From an uncultured Bacteroidota bacterium (lineage in GTDB: Bacteria; Bacteroidota; Bacteroidia; Bacteroidales; 4484-276): a DNA stretch of 55,898 nt. The translations under genes were made by a program, and so were the position numbers. Below, in pieces: positions 25,666 through 32,238 of this stretch (position 1 is the stretch's first letter; the number at the start of each line of letters is the position of its first letter). Location: contig CAJATL010000028.1 in NCBI GenBank assembly GCA_903944895.1, positions 1 through 55,898 on the forward strand, given 5' to 3'. Under the pieces are notes generated by a model. The model had not been told where the DNA came from. It was given only the letters and a program-made list of their open reading frames with translations, and ran no database searches.

Positions 25666-26149
25666 CAATAATACTATTTTTAGTTGTTCAACACATAATT
25701 GTTTTACAATACTTTGAAAACCGAAGAAAATATTAGTAATGAATATTAATCTATTTTTTAGGTTCCGTGATTACAAACATGTAAACCTTAGCAAATATGA
25801 ATTTATTTCATTAAATTTGATTGTCGGCAGTTACCGGAATTCCATTTTGTGTAAATTTATTATGAGTTTTTACCTTTGCTTAATTTCTTTTGAAAATCAT
25901 CATGGGAAATTGTATTGTATTCTTTCGGCTTCTACCCTTGCATCTCATTTCACTTCTAAAAACCAGTCATCTTTAATGTTTAATTTTTTAATCTTGAGTG
26001 CGTTTGGGTTCGCATTGGGTAAGCATGATTAATTCTTAAAGTTGACACCGTTGATCTATTTAAATTTTAGGAAAGTGTTTACCTGAAAAAGGATTAATGG
26101 ACTTTTTACAGGTTAAATGTAACATGATATAAAAATTGTATTCAAAATT
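25666..26149. other. A+T-rich stretch without a convincing gene
   Basis: A 97-codon frame (25739-26032) exists but has no domain, signal or credible ribosome-binding site, and I leave it out. A TACCTTTG box appears near 25875. Otherwise I see nothing. Confidence 0.5.
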
Positions 26150-26470
26150 ATGATAGTAAAAAAGGTTACCAGGTATTACGCTGATTGCGGAAAATCCTAC
26201 TCGAGTAAATCTTATTGTTTATGGCACGAAAAAGTTTGTAAATGTTGGACAAATCCAAAATTCAGAACCTGCAAAACCTGTAAGTTTGGCCGAACCGCTG
26301 TAATAACAGATATTTTGGATAATCCTGACGCGGCAATTTTACGCCCTAGGATTGTCCGGCAATGCGCCAATCCAAGATTTGATTATGAAATTCATTTCAA
26401 AAAAGCCCATGAAAAAGCCGAAGGTTTGTGTATTGATTGCCCTGTCTGGGTGCAGAAAACCTCAAAATGA
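26150..26470 (+). CDS. Cysteine-rich small protein
   Basis: A 106-residue protein with ten cysteines arranged as possible zinc knuckles (YYADCGKSY; KVCKCW; CKTCKFG; RQCANP; LCIDCPVW). It is basic and soluble and probably binds metal, perhaps nucleic acid. I do not know the family. It stands immediately left of repeat R1, whose sequence begins four bases after its stop in another frame, so it is the right-end gene of accessory block 1. Confidence 0.68.
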   Translation: MIVKKVTRYYADCGKSYSSKSYCLWHEKVCKCWTNPKFRTCKTCKFGRTAVITDILDNPDAAILRPRIVRQCANPRFDYEIHFKKAHEKAEGLCIDCPVWVQKTSK

Positions 26471-26473
26471 AGT

Positions 26474-26688
26474 GCTTCCAGGCTGTCTGGGCTGGCTATG
26501 ATGTCGAGCCTCGCATGGTTCTTGATCCCGATCTTGGGCTTTTCATTGGCATGCGCGGCCAGGGCTTTATGCTTGGCCAATATCTCGCTAAGATGTATGT
26601 TGATAAACTCATGGGAAACCCGGTTCCGGTATATTTCGACAGGCTTACCATGAAGGGAGATGGGTTGCTGGAGAGGGCGTTTAAGTAG
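26474..26688 (+). repeat. R1: copy of oxidoreductase 3' end, 215 bases
   Basis: Colinear with 20943-21157 without any indel. By eye there are about 14 substitutions, of which only two change the protein (Y to D, L to M). It has no start signals of its own and is not counted as a gene. Confidence 0.92.
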
Positions 26689-26741
26689 AAATAGAAAAAC
26701 CTTTGCCCTCAAGCATAAATTCTCTAAATTTGCCGGTAATT

Positions 26742-27056
26742 ATGAGCGAACAAGACAAAATATTATCACAAATTAAGTCTTCGATTGAAAAAGAGGACTC
26801 AACCGCTGATATCATCTTATTTGGTTCAAGGGCAAGAGGAGACAATAAACCATTTTCAGATTGGGATATTCTTGTTTTAATTGACAACGTTAAAACCACA
26901 GAAGCAGAAGACCGGTTCAGGAATAATCTTTACGACATCGAATTGGAAATAGGTCAAATAATATCACCCATCGTTTATTCAAAAGATTATTGGCTTAATA
27001 AGCTTAAGTACTCGCCATTGTTTAACAGTGTGACCAGGGAAGGAATTCGTTTATGA
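26742..27056 (+). CDS. MNT-type nucleotidyltransferase antitoxin
   Basis: A 104-residue minimal nucleotidyltransferase. The signature GSRARGDNKPFSDWDILVL holds the G-S and D-x-D motifs, and a third acidic residue follows in DIELEIGQI. MntA-like proteins neutralise their HEPN partner by transferring AMP to it. I start at the ATG at 26742, directly after a TAAATTTG -7 box; an upstream start at 26703 would place the promoter within the gene. It overlaps the HEPN gene by four bases. Confidence 0.87.
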   Translation: MSEQDKILSQIKSSIEKEDSTADIILFGSRARGDNKPFSDWDILVLIDNVKTTEAEDRFRNNLYDIELEIGQIISPIVYSKDYWLNKLKYSPLFNSVTREGIRL

Positions 27057-27448
27057 ACGAGCAAACAAAAAACGACTACATCAAATATCGGCTTGAAAAA
27101 TCATTTGAGGGTTTAAACGACGCAAAATTGCTGGCGCAAAATCAGCGGTGGAACGCTTGTATCAACAGGTTGTACTATGCTGCTTTTTATGCAGTTATGG
27201 CTCTGCTTTTAACCGAAGATTATGACGGATTAACGCATGATGGAACAAGAAGCCGGTTTAATCTGAAATTCATTAAAGAGGGAAAAATCCACAAAGAGTT
27301 TGGGAAATTGTACTCGAAATTATTCGACTGGCAGCAAAAAGGGGATTATGGGGATTTGTTTGATTTTACAGAAGAACAAGTTTTGCCTCTTATCGAGCCT
27401 ACCGAAGGTTTATTGATGGAAATCAAGAAACTGATTTATTGCGGTTGA
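27053..27448 (+). CDS. HEPN-domain toxin of the MNT-HEPN pair
   Basis: A 131-residue HEPN protein with the core ACINRLYYAAFYAVMALL and a downstream KGDYGDLFDFTEEQ helix. HEPN toxins are RNases held in check by the MNT partner. The start overlaps the upstream stop (ATGA). The last five codons lie in sequence that is the complement of a ParE-like gene's beginning (compare 30037-30055), so the original C-terminus may have been replaced when the next module joined. Confidence 0.85.
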   Translation: MNEQTKNDYIKYRLEKSFEGLNDAKLLAQNQRWNACINRLYYAAFYAVMALLLTEDYDGLTHDGTRSRFNLKFIKEGKIHKEFGKLYSKLFDWQQKGDYGDLFDFTEEQVLPLIEPTEGLLMEIKKLIYCG

Positions 27449-27511
27449 GGTAATATTCAAGAAGATCAAACAAATCAAGACGAGCCTCAAGCGACCAGTC
27501 TATTTTAAACG
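27431..27511 (-). pseudogene. Truncated N-terminus of a ParE-like toxin
   Basis: Read leftward this encodes about 26 residues (FKIDWSLEARLDLFDLLEYYL) matching the start of the ParE-like toxin at 29791-30114. The ATG has become TTG and the rest of the gene is missing where the HEPN gene ends. Confidence 0.75.
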
Positions 27512-27682
27512 TAACCAATGGTCAATTTCATTTTGGAAATCATCATTAGAAATTGTCTGGCCGTCATTTATCTGCTGCCTGCCCAACTCAATCCGCCTTT
27601 TTAGGAAATCACTTAATTCATAAACGTGGAGAAGGCGCTTAGGAAGATCACTACAAACACCCTGCTGTTGATTTTTGCTCAT
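27500..27682 (-). pseudogene. Shortened antitoxin-like gene, coupled to the GNAT gene
   Basis: A 60-codon frame whose C-terminal 40 residues (YELSDFLKRRIELGRQQINDG) match the antitoxin at 30096-30332, while its first 20 are unrelated. Its ATG overlaps the stop of the GNAT toxin (ATGA), so it may still be translated as a third member of that operon. It lacks the N-terminal helix of the full antitoxin, and its toxin partner is only a fragment, so I score it as a remnant, not a working antitoxin. Confidence 0.6.
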
Positions 27683-28188
27683 TTAGATGAAAAGAGCTGT
27701 TCAATAGTTTTCATTGCAACGAACATTTTACCACTTTCGGGCAATTGAATAAATCCATACTTTGTGTAAAAACTTATTGCTGCGGTATCAATAGGGTCGG
27801 CTACAATAGCCATCGAGCCAATGCTTTTACAAGACACATCATAACTTCTTTTCAGGGCATCCAGCAACAATAGTTTACCATAGCCAAGCCCTTTAAAACG
27901 CTCATCTGTTGCAAGCCGGCCTAAAAGAGTTACTGGTAGGTTTGTGTAACTTTTTGGCATTTTCGTTTTTAAATTTTCCGGAATTTCATCCAATGGAATA
28001 GTATAATTTGAAAGCGTGTAATACCCTTTTATTTCATGGTTTTCGTCAGCCAGGACAAAACAAACTGTCAATTTTCTCTTCATATCCTGCTTTGCCTGCT
28101 TGTGTAAATAATCATCAAGCAAACTTATCCCACATGAAAAATTCTTTTTAATGTATGAAGAATCCAATGGTTTTGTCAGGTAGGTCAT
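27679..28188 (-). CDS. GNAT-family toxin (TacT-like)
   Basis: A 169-residue GCN5-type acetyltransferase toxin. It has ISLLDDYLHKQAKQDMKR at the N-terminus as in TacT, the strand VTLLGRLATDERF, the acetyl-CoA loop RFKGLGYGKLLL, and the C-terminal FYTKYGFIQLP. TacT-like toxins acetylate aminoacyl-tRNA and stop translation. It overlaps the upstream DUF1778-like antitoxin by four bases. The pair sits between R1 and R2 and runs opposite to the MNT-HEPN pair. Confidence 0.9.
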   Translation of the reverse strand: MTYLTKPLDSSYIKKNFSCGISLLDDYLHKQAKQDMKRKLTVCFVLADENHEIKGYYTLSNYTIPLDEIPENLKTKMPKSYTNLPVTLLGRLATDERFKGLGYGKLLLLDALKRSYDVSCKSIGSMAIVADPIDTAAISFYTKYGFIQLPESGKMFVAMKTIEQLFSSK

Positions 28189-28478
28189 TTCTCGTTTACA
28201 TAATTCTGATAAACTTTTGAAGCTTCATAAAGGGTTTTGTTTGGCAATGCCGGACGCATCAAAGCATCGAAGAAAACTTCCCTGTCTTTGTCTGATGCCA
28301 AAAACGAATTATGGGTATTTATAATTTGTAATGCTTTTTCCAGAGCAGAGAAAATCAAAAAGTCGCCAAGATTATCAAATCCGCTTAAGCTTGCAGCATA
28401 ACTAAAAAAAGCTTTTTGTTCGTCCGATAATTTTTCATCAATCGGATCAATAACGGTTGTTATTTTTTTGCTTTCCAT
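28185..28478 (-). CDS. DUF1778/TacA-like antitoxin
   Basis: A 97-residue partner of the GNAT toxin. The DUF1778 pattern is weakly visible: a central helix EQKAFFSYAASLSGFDNLGDFLIFSALEKA and the conserved toxin-binding tail FLASDKDREVFFDALMRPALPN. Overlap of its stop with the toxin start indicates coupled translation. Confidence 0.86.
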   Translation of the reverse strand: MESKKITTVIDPIDEKLSDEQKAFFSYAASLSGFDNLGDFLIFSALEKALQIINTHNSFLASDKDREVFFDALMRPALPNKTLYEASKVYQNYVNEK

Positions 28479-28572
28479 TTTATTACGATTTCGTTATCAC
28501 AAAAGTAAATATTTATCACAAAATGTTGGTTGATTAATTCATGGGTAACTGGATTCAGGCATATTCGGCAAC

Positions 28573-28607
28573 AAGGCGATGGGCTGTTGGAGAAGGCGTT
28601 TAAGTAG
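28573..28607 (+). repeat. R2: shortest copy of oxidoreductase 3' end, 35 bases
   Basis: Matches the final 36 bases of the gene through the stop codon, with one base deleted. The sequence following it resembles that following R1 (TAGAAATAGAAAAA, then TCAAGCATAAAT), because the same MNT module comes next. Confidence 0.85.
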
Positions 28608-28802
28608 AAATAGAAAAAACATTGCCCCTCAAGCATAAATCCTCCAAATTTGCGGGTAATTGAGCGAACAAGACAAAATATTGTCACAAATAAAGTTTTC
28701 GATTGAAAAAGAAGACAATAGTGCTGAAATCATTTTATTTGGCTCCAGAGCAAGAGGCGAGGGTTTAAACGACGCAAAATTACTGGCATAAAATCAGCGG
28801 TG
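28608..28802 (+). pseudogene. Collapsed MNT-HEPN module
   Basis: 28608-28761 matches the leader and first third of the MNT gene (26689-26842) but has lost the ATG (AATTGAGCG in place of AATTATGAGCG) and the TA of the -7 box. At about 28759 it jumps to sequence matching the HEPN gene at 27105-27151, where a TAA interrupts the frame. It is a deletion derivative of a second copy of the module. Confidence 0.85.
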
Positions 28803-28813
28803 TCTCTGGAAAA

Positions 28814-28917
28814 CCCTGATGTGGAAAATGTTTGGGGTGGGTGGTTGATGAATCCGTAATTCATTTACCAGGAATAGGTTAACGACTATTATTTGATGAT
28901 AAAACAATAAAAGTATT
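28814..28917 (+). pseudogene. 3'-end fragment of a caspase gene
   Basis: This run matches 33891-33993, which spans the last 15 codons of the secreted caspase gene and about 60 bases beyond its stop. No other part of that gene is present here. Another copy of the caspase module must once have stood between R2 and R3. Confidence 0.85.
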
Positions 28918-29090
28918 AGGTTGACAAAGTGATTCTTTGAAATTTAGTCCCTTATCTTTTTGTTATCTCATTTTCAATAAATATGATAACCTCCTCCAAA
29001 GTAATTTCATGGCTTGGAGCACACCTGATTTTTTGTGTTTATGATTGACGAAAGTCAATAATCTCAAAGGAGCTGATTGACCTGTTACCT

Positions 29091-29357
29091 TCAAGAAACT
29101 GTAAAATGCCCTTTTTCAATTTCAGCTATTTTATGTTTTAAATTGCTGCAGGATTGTTGATAAGCCTTCCATTCGATATAATCATCCCATTTCCCGAAGT
29201 TTTCCTGTTCAGCATTTTTCACTTCCAATTCAAAATCAGAAAAAGCCTGATTATACTTCTGCACAAACAAATCAATCTTTTCTTTCACCTTGCGATGTTC
29301 GGATTTGCATGAGAGCAAGAGCCAGTTAGCTACCTCACTTTTTTCAATTGTTATCAT
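29091..29357 (-). CDS. Small helical protein, unknown
   Basis: An 88-residue charged helical protein (VKEKIDLFVQKYNQAFSDFELEVKNAEQENF) with probable coiled-coil character and no signal peptide. It lies between the caspase fragment and R3. Downstream on the same strand a short open tail (FLEGNRSISSFEIIDF) hints at a lost partner gene. It could be the antitoxin half of a decayed pair, but this is a guess. Confidence 0.55.
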   Translation of the reverse strand: MITIEKSEVANWLLLSCKSEHRKVKEKIDLFVQKYNQAFSDFELEVKNAEQENFGKWDDYIEWKAYQQSCSNLKHKIAEIEKGHFTVS

Positions 29358-29457
29358 AATTCCTGTTTCTTACAAAACTACAAATTTAATTCAAAAGTGT
29401 GTTTTAGCAATAGTTACGGCAAAACCGGTATATATTCGATATTATCCCATTCTCAGC

Positions 29458-29685
29458 ACTTTTCTCCGTTGGCTTCCAGGCTGTATGGGCCGGTTATTAT
29501 GTTGAGCCTCGCATGGTTCTCGATCCCGATCTTGGGCTTTTCATTGGCATGCGCGGTCAGGGCTTTATGCTTGGCCAGTTCTTGCCAAAATGTATGTTGA
29601 CAAGCTTCTGGGAAACCCGGTTCCGGTTTACTTCGACAGGCTAACCATGAAAGGTGACGGGCTGTTGGAGAGGGCGTTTAAGTAG
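29458..29685 (+). repeat. R3: copy of oxidoreductase 3' end, 228 bases
   Basis: Colinear with 20929-21157 except for one deleted base (CCAGTTCTTGCC in place of CCAGTATCTTGCC). Of about 16 substitutions, all but one at the far left edge are synonymous. Confidence 0.92.
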
Positions 29686-29790
29686 AACTTTTTTTGAGTT
29701 GCAACCCCTAATAAGCTTTGATGCTCATTCAGGGGTTTTAACAGTAGTTTTTGTCTTTTGGATTTCCGTAAGTGGAATTGTGGGTGTTTT

Positions 29791-30114
29791 CTAAAGTTCC
29801 TGGCTTTTAATTCTTTGATCAATAATTTTATCCCCTGGGTCTCTTCTGCAATCCCATATCATGATGATCAGAATCATTTGGTCAAATATCTCATAAATGA
29901 TTTGATAATCGCCTGTAACCAATGCTCTGACTGAATCATAAGTAGTTCTGGTTCCCAAAAATGGATTTTTGGATAACAATTTTACACTTAGATTAATTTT
30001 TGCTTTTACCTTTTTGCTGTAAGTTGCAGATTTATTGCGGTTGAGGTAATATTCTAGAATATCAATTAAATCCAGCCGGGCTTCAAGTGACCAGTTTATT
30101 TTGAATTTAACCAT
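29791..30114 (-). CDS. ParE/RelE-type toxin
   Basis: A 107-residue RelE/ParE-fold toxin: an INWSLEARLDLIDILEYYLNRN helix pair, KLLSKNPFLGTRT, YDSVRALVTGDYQIIYEI and a terminal ILIIMIWDCRRDP strand. It overlaps the antitoxin upstream by 19 bases. A truncated relative of its 5' end is preserved at 27431-27511. Target (gyrase or mRNA) cannot be decided here. Confidence 0.87.
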   Translation of the reverse strand: MVKFKINWSLEARLDLIDILEYYLNRNKSATYSKKVKAKINLSVKLLSKNPFLGTRTTYDSVRALVTGDYQIIYEIFDQMILIIMIWDCRRDPGDKIIDQRIKSQEL

Positions 30115-30332
30115 TGGTCAATTTCTTTTTGTAAATCCTCATTAGAAATGGTTTGGCCATCTTTTATCTGCTGCCTTCCCAACTTGATGCGCTCTTTCTG
30201 GAAATCGCTTAATTCATAAACGTTATCAGAGACTTTTGAAGCAATTATTGTTCTTAATGCGTTTAAAAACGAAACATCTTCTATCTGCGACAATTGTTCG
30301 ATAATTGAGTTTCTTAATTCTACAGTACTCAT
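30096..30332 (-). CDS. Antitoxin of the ParE-like pair
   Basis: A 78-residue antitoxin starting at the ATG at 30330-30332 (MSTVELRNSIIEQLSQIED). It has an N-terminal helical pair and a C-terminal KERIKLGRQQIKDGQTISNEDL segment typical of antitoxins paired with RelE/ParE toxins in Bacteroidota. A longer start at 30401 is less likely, since the extra residues lack family character. The C-terminal half recurs at 27500-27620. Confidence 0.82.
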   Translation of the reverse strand: MSTVELRNSIIEQLSQIEDVSFLNALRTIIASKVSDNVYELSDFQKERIKLGRQQIKDGQTISNEDLQKEIDQWLNSK

Positions 30333-30423
30333 AACTTTAAGCTTTTTTAGTGGCTTTAATTTTATCAAATTTGCCTTTACAAAGGTAAAAAATAAACTCA
30401 AAATTTGTGTGGATAGACAGCCG

Positions 30424-30495
30424 GAAAATAATGTTCATGCTTACTTCGACCGGCTCGCGATGAAAGACGATGACTTAACGGAAAAGGAGTTTAAG
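30424..30495 (+). repeat. R4: diverged copy of oxidoreductase 3' end
   Basis: Aligns in frame to the last 24 codons (AYFDRLAMKDDDLTEKEFK against VYFDRLTMKGDGLLERAFK). The stop codon is lost (GAG in place of TAG). It is far more diverged than R1 or R3. Confidence 0.75.
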
Positions 30496-30523
30496 GAGAG
30501 ATTAACCCTACCAGGTTTTTTAA

Positions 30524-30531
30524 TATATTTG
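30524..30531 (+). promoter_or_regulatory. -7 box of the secreted FGE gene
   Basis: TATATTTG lies 23 bases before the ATG at 30555 and 28 bases after the end of R4. Confidence 0.5.
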
Positions 30532-30554
30532 CCCTTCCAAAAAACAGTACCCTC

Positions 30555-31547
30555 ATGAAAAAATCATTCCTCTTTTCTCTTGCTTTTCTTGCCTGCTTTG
30601 GCCTTTTTGCCCAGCAAATACATTATGTTACTGCACGACAGCAAGGCAAAAACATTGTAGTTTCATACGATTTAATAGCTTCTTCAGGCAAGTATGATGT
30701 TTTGTTGTATTGCTCCACTGATGGCGGCAGCAACTGGGGGAATCCTTTAAACTCCGTTACCGGCGATGTTGGCAGCGGTATAAAAGGTGGGTATAGCAAA
30801 CAAATTACCTGGAACGTGCTTGCCGACATGGAAAAACTCTCCGGCAGCCACATTGTTTTTGAAGTACGGGCCAAAACCACCAGCGACCTGGGCATTGAAA
30901 TGGTCTTTGTTAAAGGTGGTTCTTTCTCCATAGGCAGTAATGATGGTGAAGAAGACGAAAAACCAATCCACATAGTTACGCTAAGCAATTTTTATATCGG
31001 CAAATACGAGGTTACTCATGACCAATGGTGGAATGTAATGGGCAGCAACCCAAGTTATTTTAAAGAATGTGATAATTGCCCAGTAGAAAGCGTAAGCTGG
31101 AATGATGTTCAGGAATTTATTAAAAAACTGAACCAAAAAACCGGCAAAAATTACCGGTTGCCCACAGAGGCGGAGTGGGAGTATGCAGCACGCGGCGGCG
31201 TTTCGACAAGCTCAACGACCTATGCCGGCAGCAATAACATTGATGAGGTAGCCTGGTACAGTAGCAACAGTGGTAACAAAACACATCCTGTTGGCCAAAA
31301 AAAAGCCAACGAATTGGGTATCTACGATATGACTGGTAATGTATGTGAATGGTGCAACGACTGGTATGGCAACTACAGTAACAGTAGCCAAGCTAACCCG
31401 CAAGGTCCATCATTAGGCTCCAGCCGAGTGTTACGAGGCGGTGAATGGGGTTATGGTGCCAATGGCTGCCGTGTGTCGGGTCGCCTCGACGGCGGTCCCG
31501 GTATCGGGGGGAGTAATGGTGGGTTTCGGGTAGTTTTAGTCCCATAG
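30555..31547 (+). CDS. Secreted FGE/SUMF1-domain protein, possible DGR target
   Basis: A 330-residue exported protein. The signal peptide ends in FGLFAQ (about residues 1-20). Residues 21-115 form a beta-sandwich-like domain (HYVTARQQGKNIVVSYDL). Residues 115-330 are an FGE/SUMF1 domain with RLPTEAEWEYAARGG, LGIYDMTGNVCEWCNDWYG and the closing RVLRGGEW...GFRVVLVP. The last 30 codons after the tryptophan are full of G, Y, D, N, L and S codons ending in C or T, as in the variable region of diversity-generating retroelement targets. A hairpin and a palindrome follow the stop. No reverse transcriptase is in the window. Confidence 0.87.
   Translation: MKKSFLFSLAFLACFGLFAQQIHYVTARQQGKNIVVSYDLIASSGKYDVLLYCSTDGGSNWGNPLNSVTGDVGSGIKGGYSKQITWNVLADMEKLSGSHIVFEVRAKTTSDLGIEMVFVKGGSFSIGSNDGEEDEKPIHIVTLSNFYIGKYEVTHDQWWNVMGSNPSYFKECDNCPVESVSWNDVQEFIKKLNQKTGKNYRLPTEAEWEYAARGGVSTSSTTYAGSNNIDEVAWYSSNSGNKTHPVGQKKANELGIYDMTGNVCEWCNDWYGNYSNSSQANPQGPSLGSSRVLRGGEWGYGANGCRVSGRLDGGPGIGGSNGGFRVVLVP
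31449..31530 (+). other. Candidate variable region at the 3' end of the FGE gene
   Basis: Codons after TGG at 31446 read GGT TAT GGT ... AAT GGC ... GGT ... CTC GAC GGC GGT ... GGT ATC ... AGT AAT GGT; nearly all at the expected AAY template positions end in T or C. This is the pattern that adenine mutagenesis of AAC/AAT codons leaves. Inferred only from one copy. Confidence 0.5.
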
Positions 31548-31583
31548 TTTAAGGGTGCTTTTCCGGCCATACCTTTTGAGCCT

Positions 31584-31615
31584 GCCCCGTTGAATGCGAA
31601 GCTATTCAATGGGGC
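31584..31615 (+). repeat. Hairpin after the candidate variable region
   Basis: GCCCCGTTGAAT (31584-31595) pairs with ATTCAATGGGGC (31604-31615) around GCGAAGCT. DGR targets in other bacteria need a hairpin just past the variable region; a simple terminator is the alternative. Confidence 0.6.
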
Positions 31616-31631
31616 TAAGGTATGAATTAAT

Positions 31632-31664
31632 AAAGGTTTCACCTTTTCAAAAGGTGAAACCTTT
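31632..31664. repeat. Perfect 16-base palindrome
   Basis: AAAGGTTTCACCTTTT, one C, then its exact complement. Similar palindromes are at 12432-12464 and 12212-12229. Confidence 0.7.
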
Positions 31665-31691
31665 AAAACCCAATAAAATAATGAATAATAG

Positions 31692-31699
31692 TAAATTTG
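31692..31699 (+). promoter_or_regulatory. -7 box of the DUF4160/DUF2442 pair
   Basis: TAAATTTG lies 19 bases before the ATG at 31719. Confidence 0.45.
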
Positions 31700-31718
31700 T
31701 AAGATAAATTGAAATCGG

Positions 31719-31988
31719 ATGCCAACAATATCAATGTTTTATGGGATTATAATTTACATGTACTTCTTTGATAACAAGAAGCACCACCGGCCACATATTC
31801 ACGCTTTTCATGGCGAATTTGAGGCCATTATCGCGATTGATAACGGCGAGGTATTATCTGGCGAACTGCCAATTAATAAAATGAAACTTGTTGCTGCCTG
31901 GATTGAAATTCATCAGGAAGAGCTCTTAGCCGACTGGAGTCTGGCACTGGAAGGTGTACAATTATTTATAATAGAACCACTAAAATAA
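31719..31988 (+). CDS. DUF4160 protein
   Basis: An 89-residue DUF4160 protein: MPTISMFYGIIIYMYF, then the hallmark KKHHRPHIHAFHGEFEA and the basic-acidic WIEIHQEELLADWSLAL tail. DUF4160 and DUF2442 genes occur as adjacent pairs widely in mobile regions and are suspected toxin-antitoxin partners, with the mechanism unproven. The partner follows after seven bases. Confidence 0.88.
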   Translation: MPTISMFYGIIIYMYFFDNKKHHRPHIHAFHGEFEAIIAIDNGEVLSGELPINKMKLVAAWIEIHQEELLADWSLALEGVQLFIIEPLK

Positions 31989-31995
31989 GAAAACC

Positions 31996-32232
31996 ATGTT
32001 GAAAATTATTTCAATCGAACCCAAAGAAAATTTCATGCTGTTTGTCAGGCTGTCGAACGGCAAAGAAGGGTTGTTTGATGTTTCTCCTTATCTCGACAAA
32101 GGGATTTTCGGAGAATTGAAAAATACCGGATATTTTAAACTTGCCCGTATCTCTTTTAGCGGTATTTCCTGGCCTAATTGTCAGGATTTTAGTGCCGATA
32201 CCATCGAATACGAAATGAAACCAATAGATTAG
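31996..32232 (+). CDS. DUF2442 protein
   Basis: A 78-residue DUF2442 protein: an N-terminal strand (ISIEPKENFMLFVRLSNG), KEGLFDVSPYL, GIFGELKNTGYFKLARIS and the conserved ISWPNCQDFSADTIEY. It probably acts with the DUF4160 protein. The caspase gene begins six bases after its stop, so all three may share a transcript. Confidence 0.88.
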   Translation: MLKIISIEPKENFMLFVRLSNGKEGLFDVSPYLDKGIFGELKNTGYFKLARISFSGISWPNCQDFSADTIEYEMKPID

Positions 32233-32238
32233 CGGAGT

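Noticed and set aside
25739-26032. 97-codon frame between the TIR-like and cysteine-rich genes
   Set aside because: It has no domain, composition or start context supporting a gene; it is an A+T-rich open frame.
26437-26688. Reading frame of 83 codons covering R1
   Set aside because: It is the C-terminal end of the upstream oxidoreductase in a displaced copy, without its own promoter or start, so it is listed as a repeat and not as a gene.
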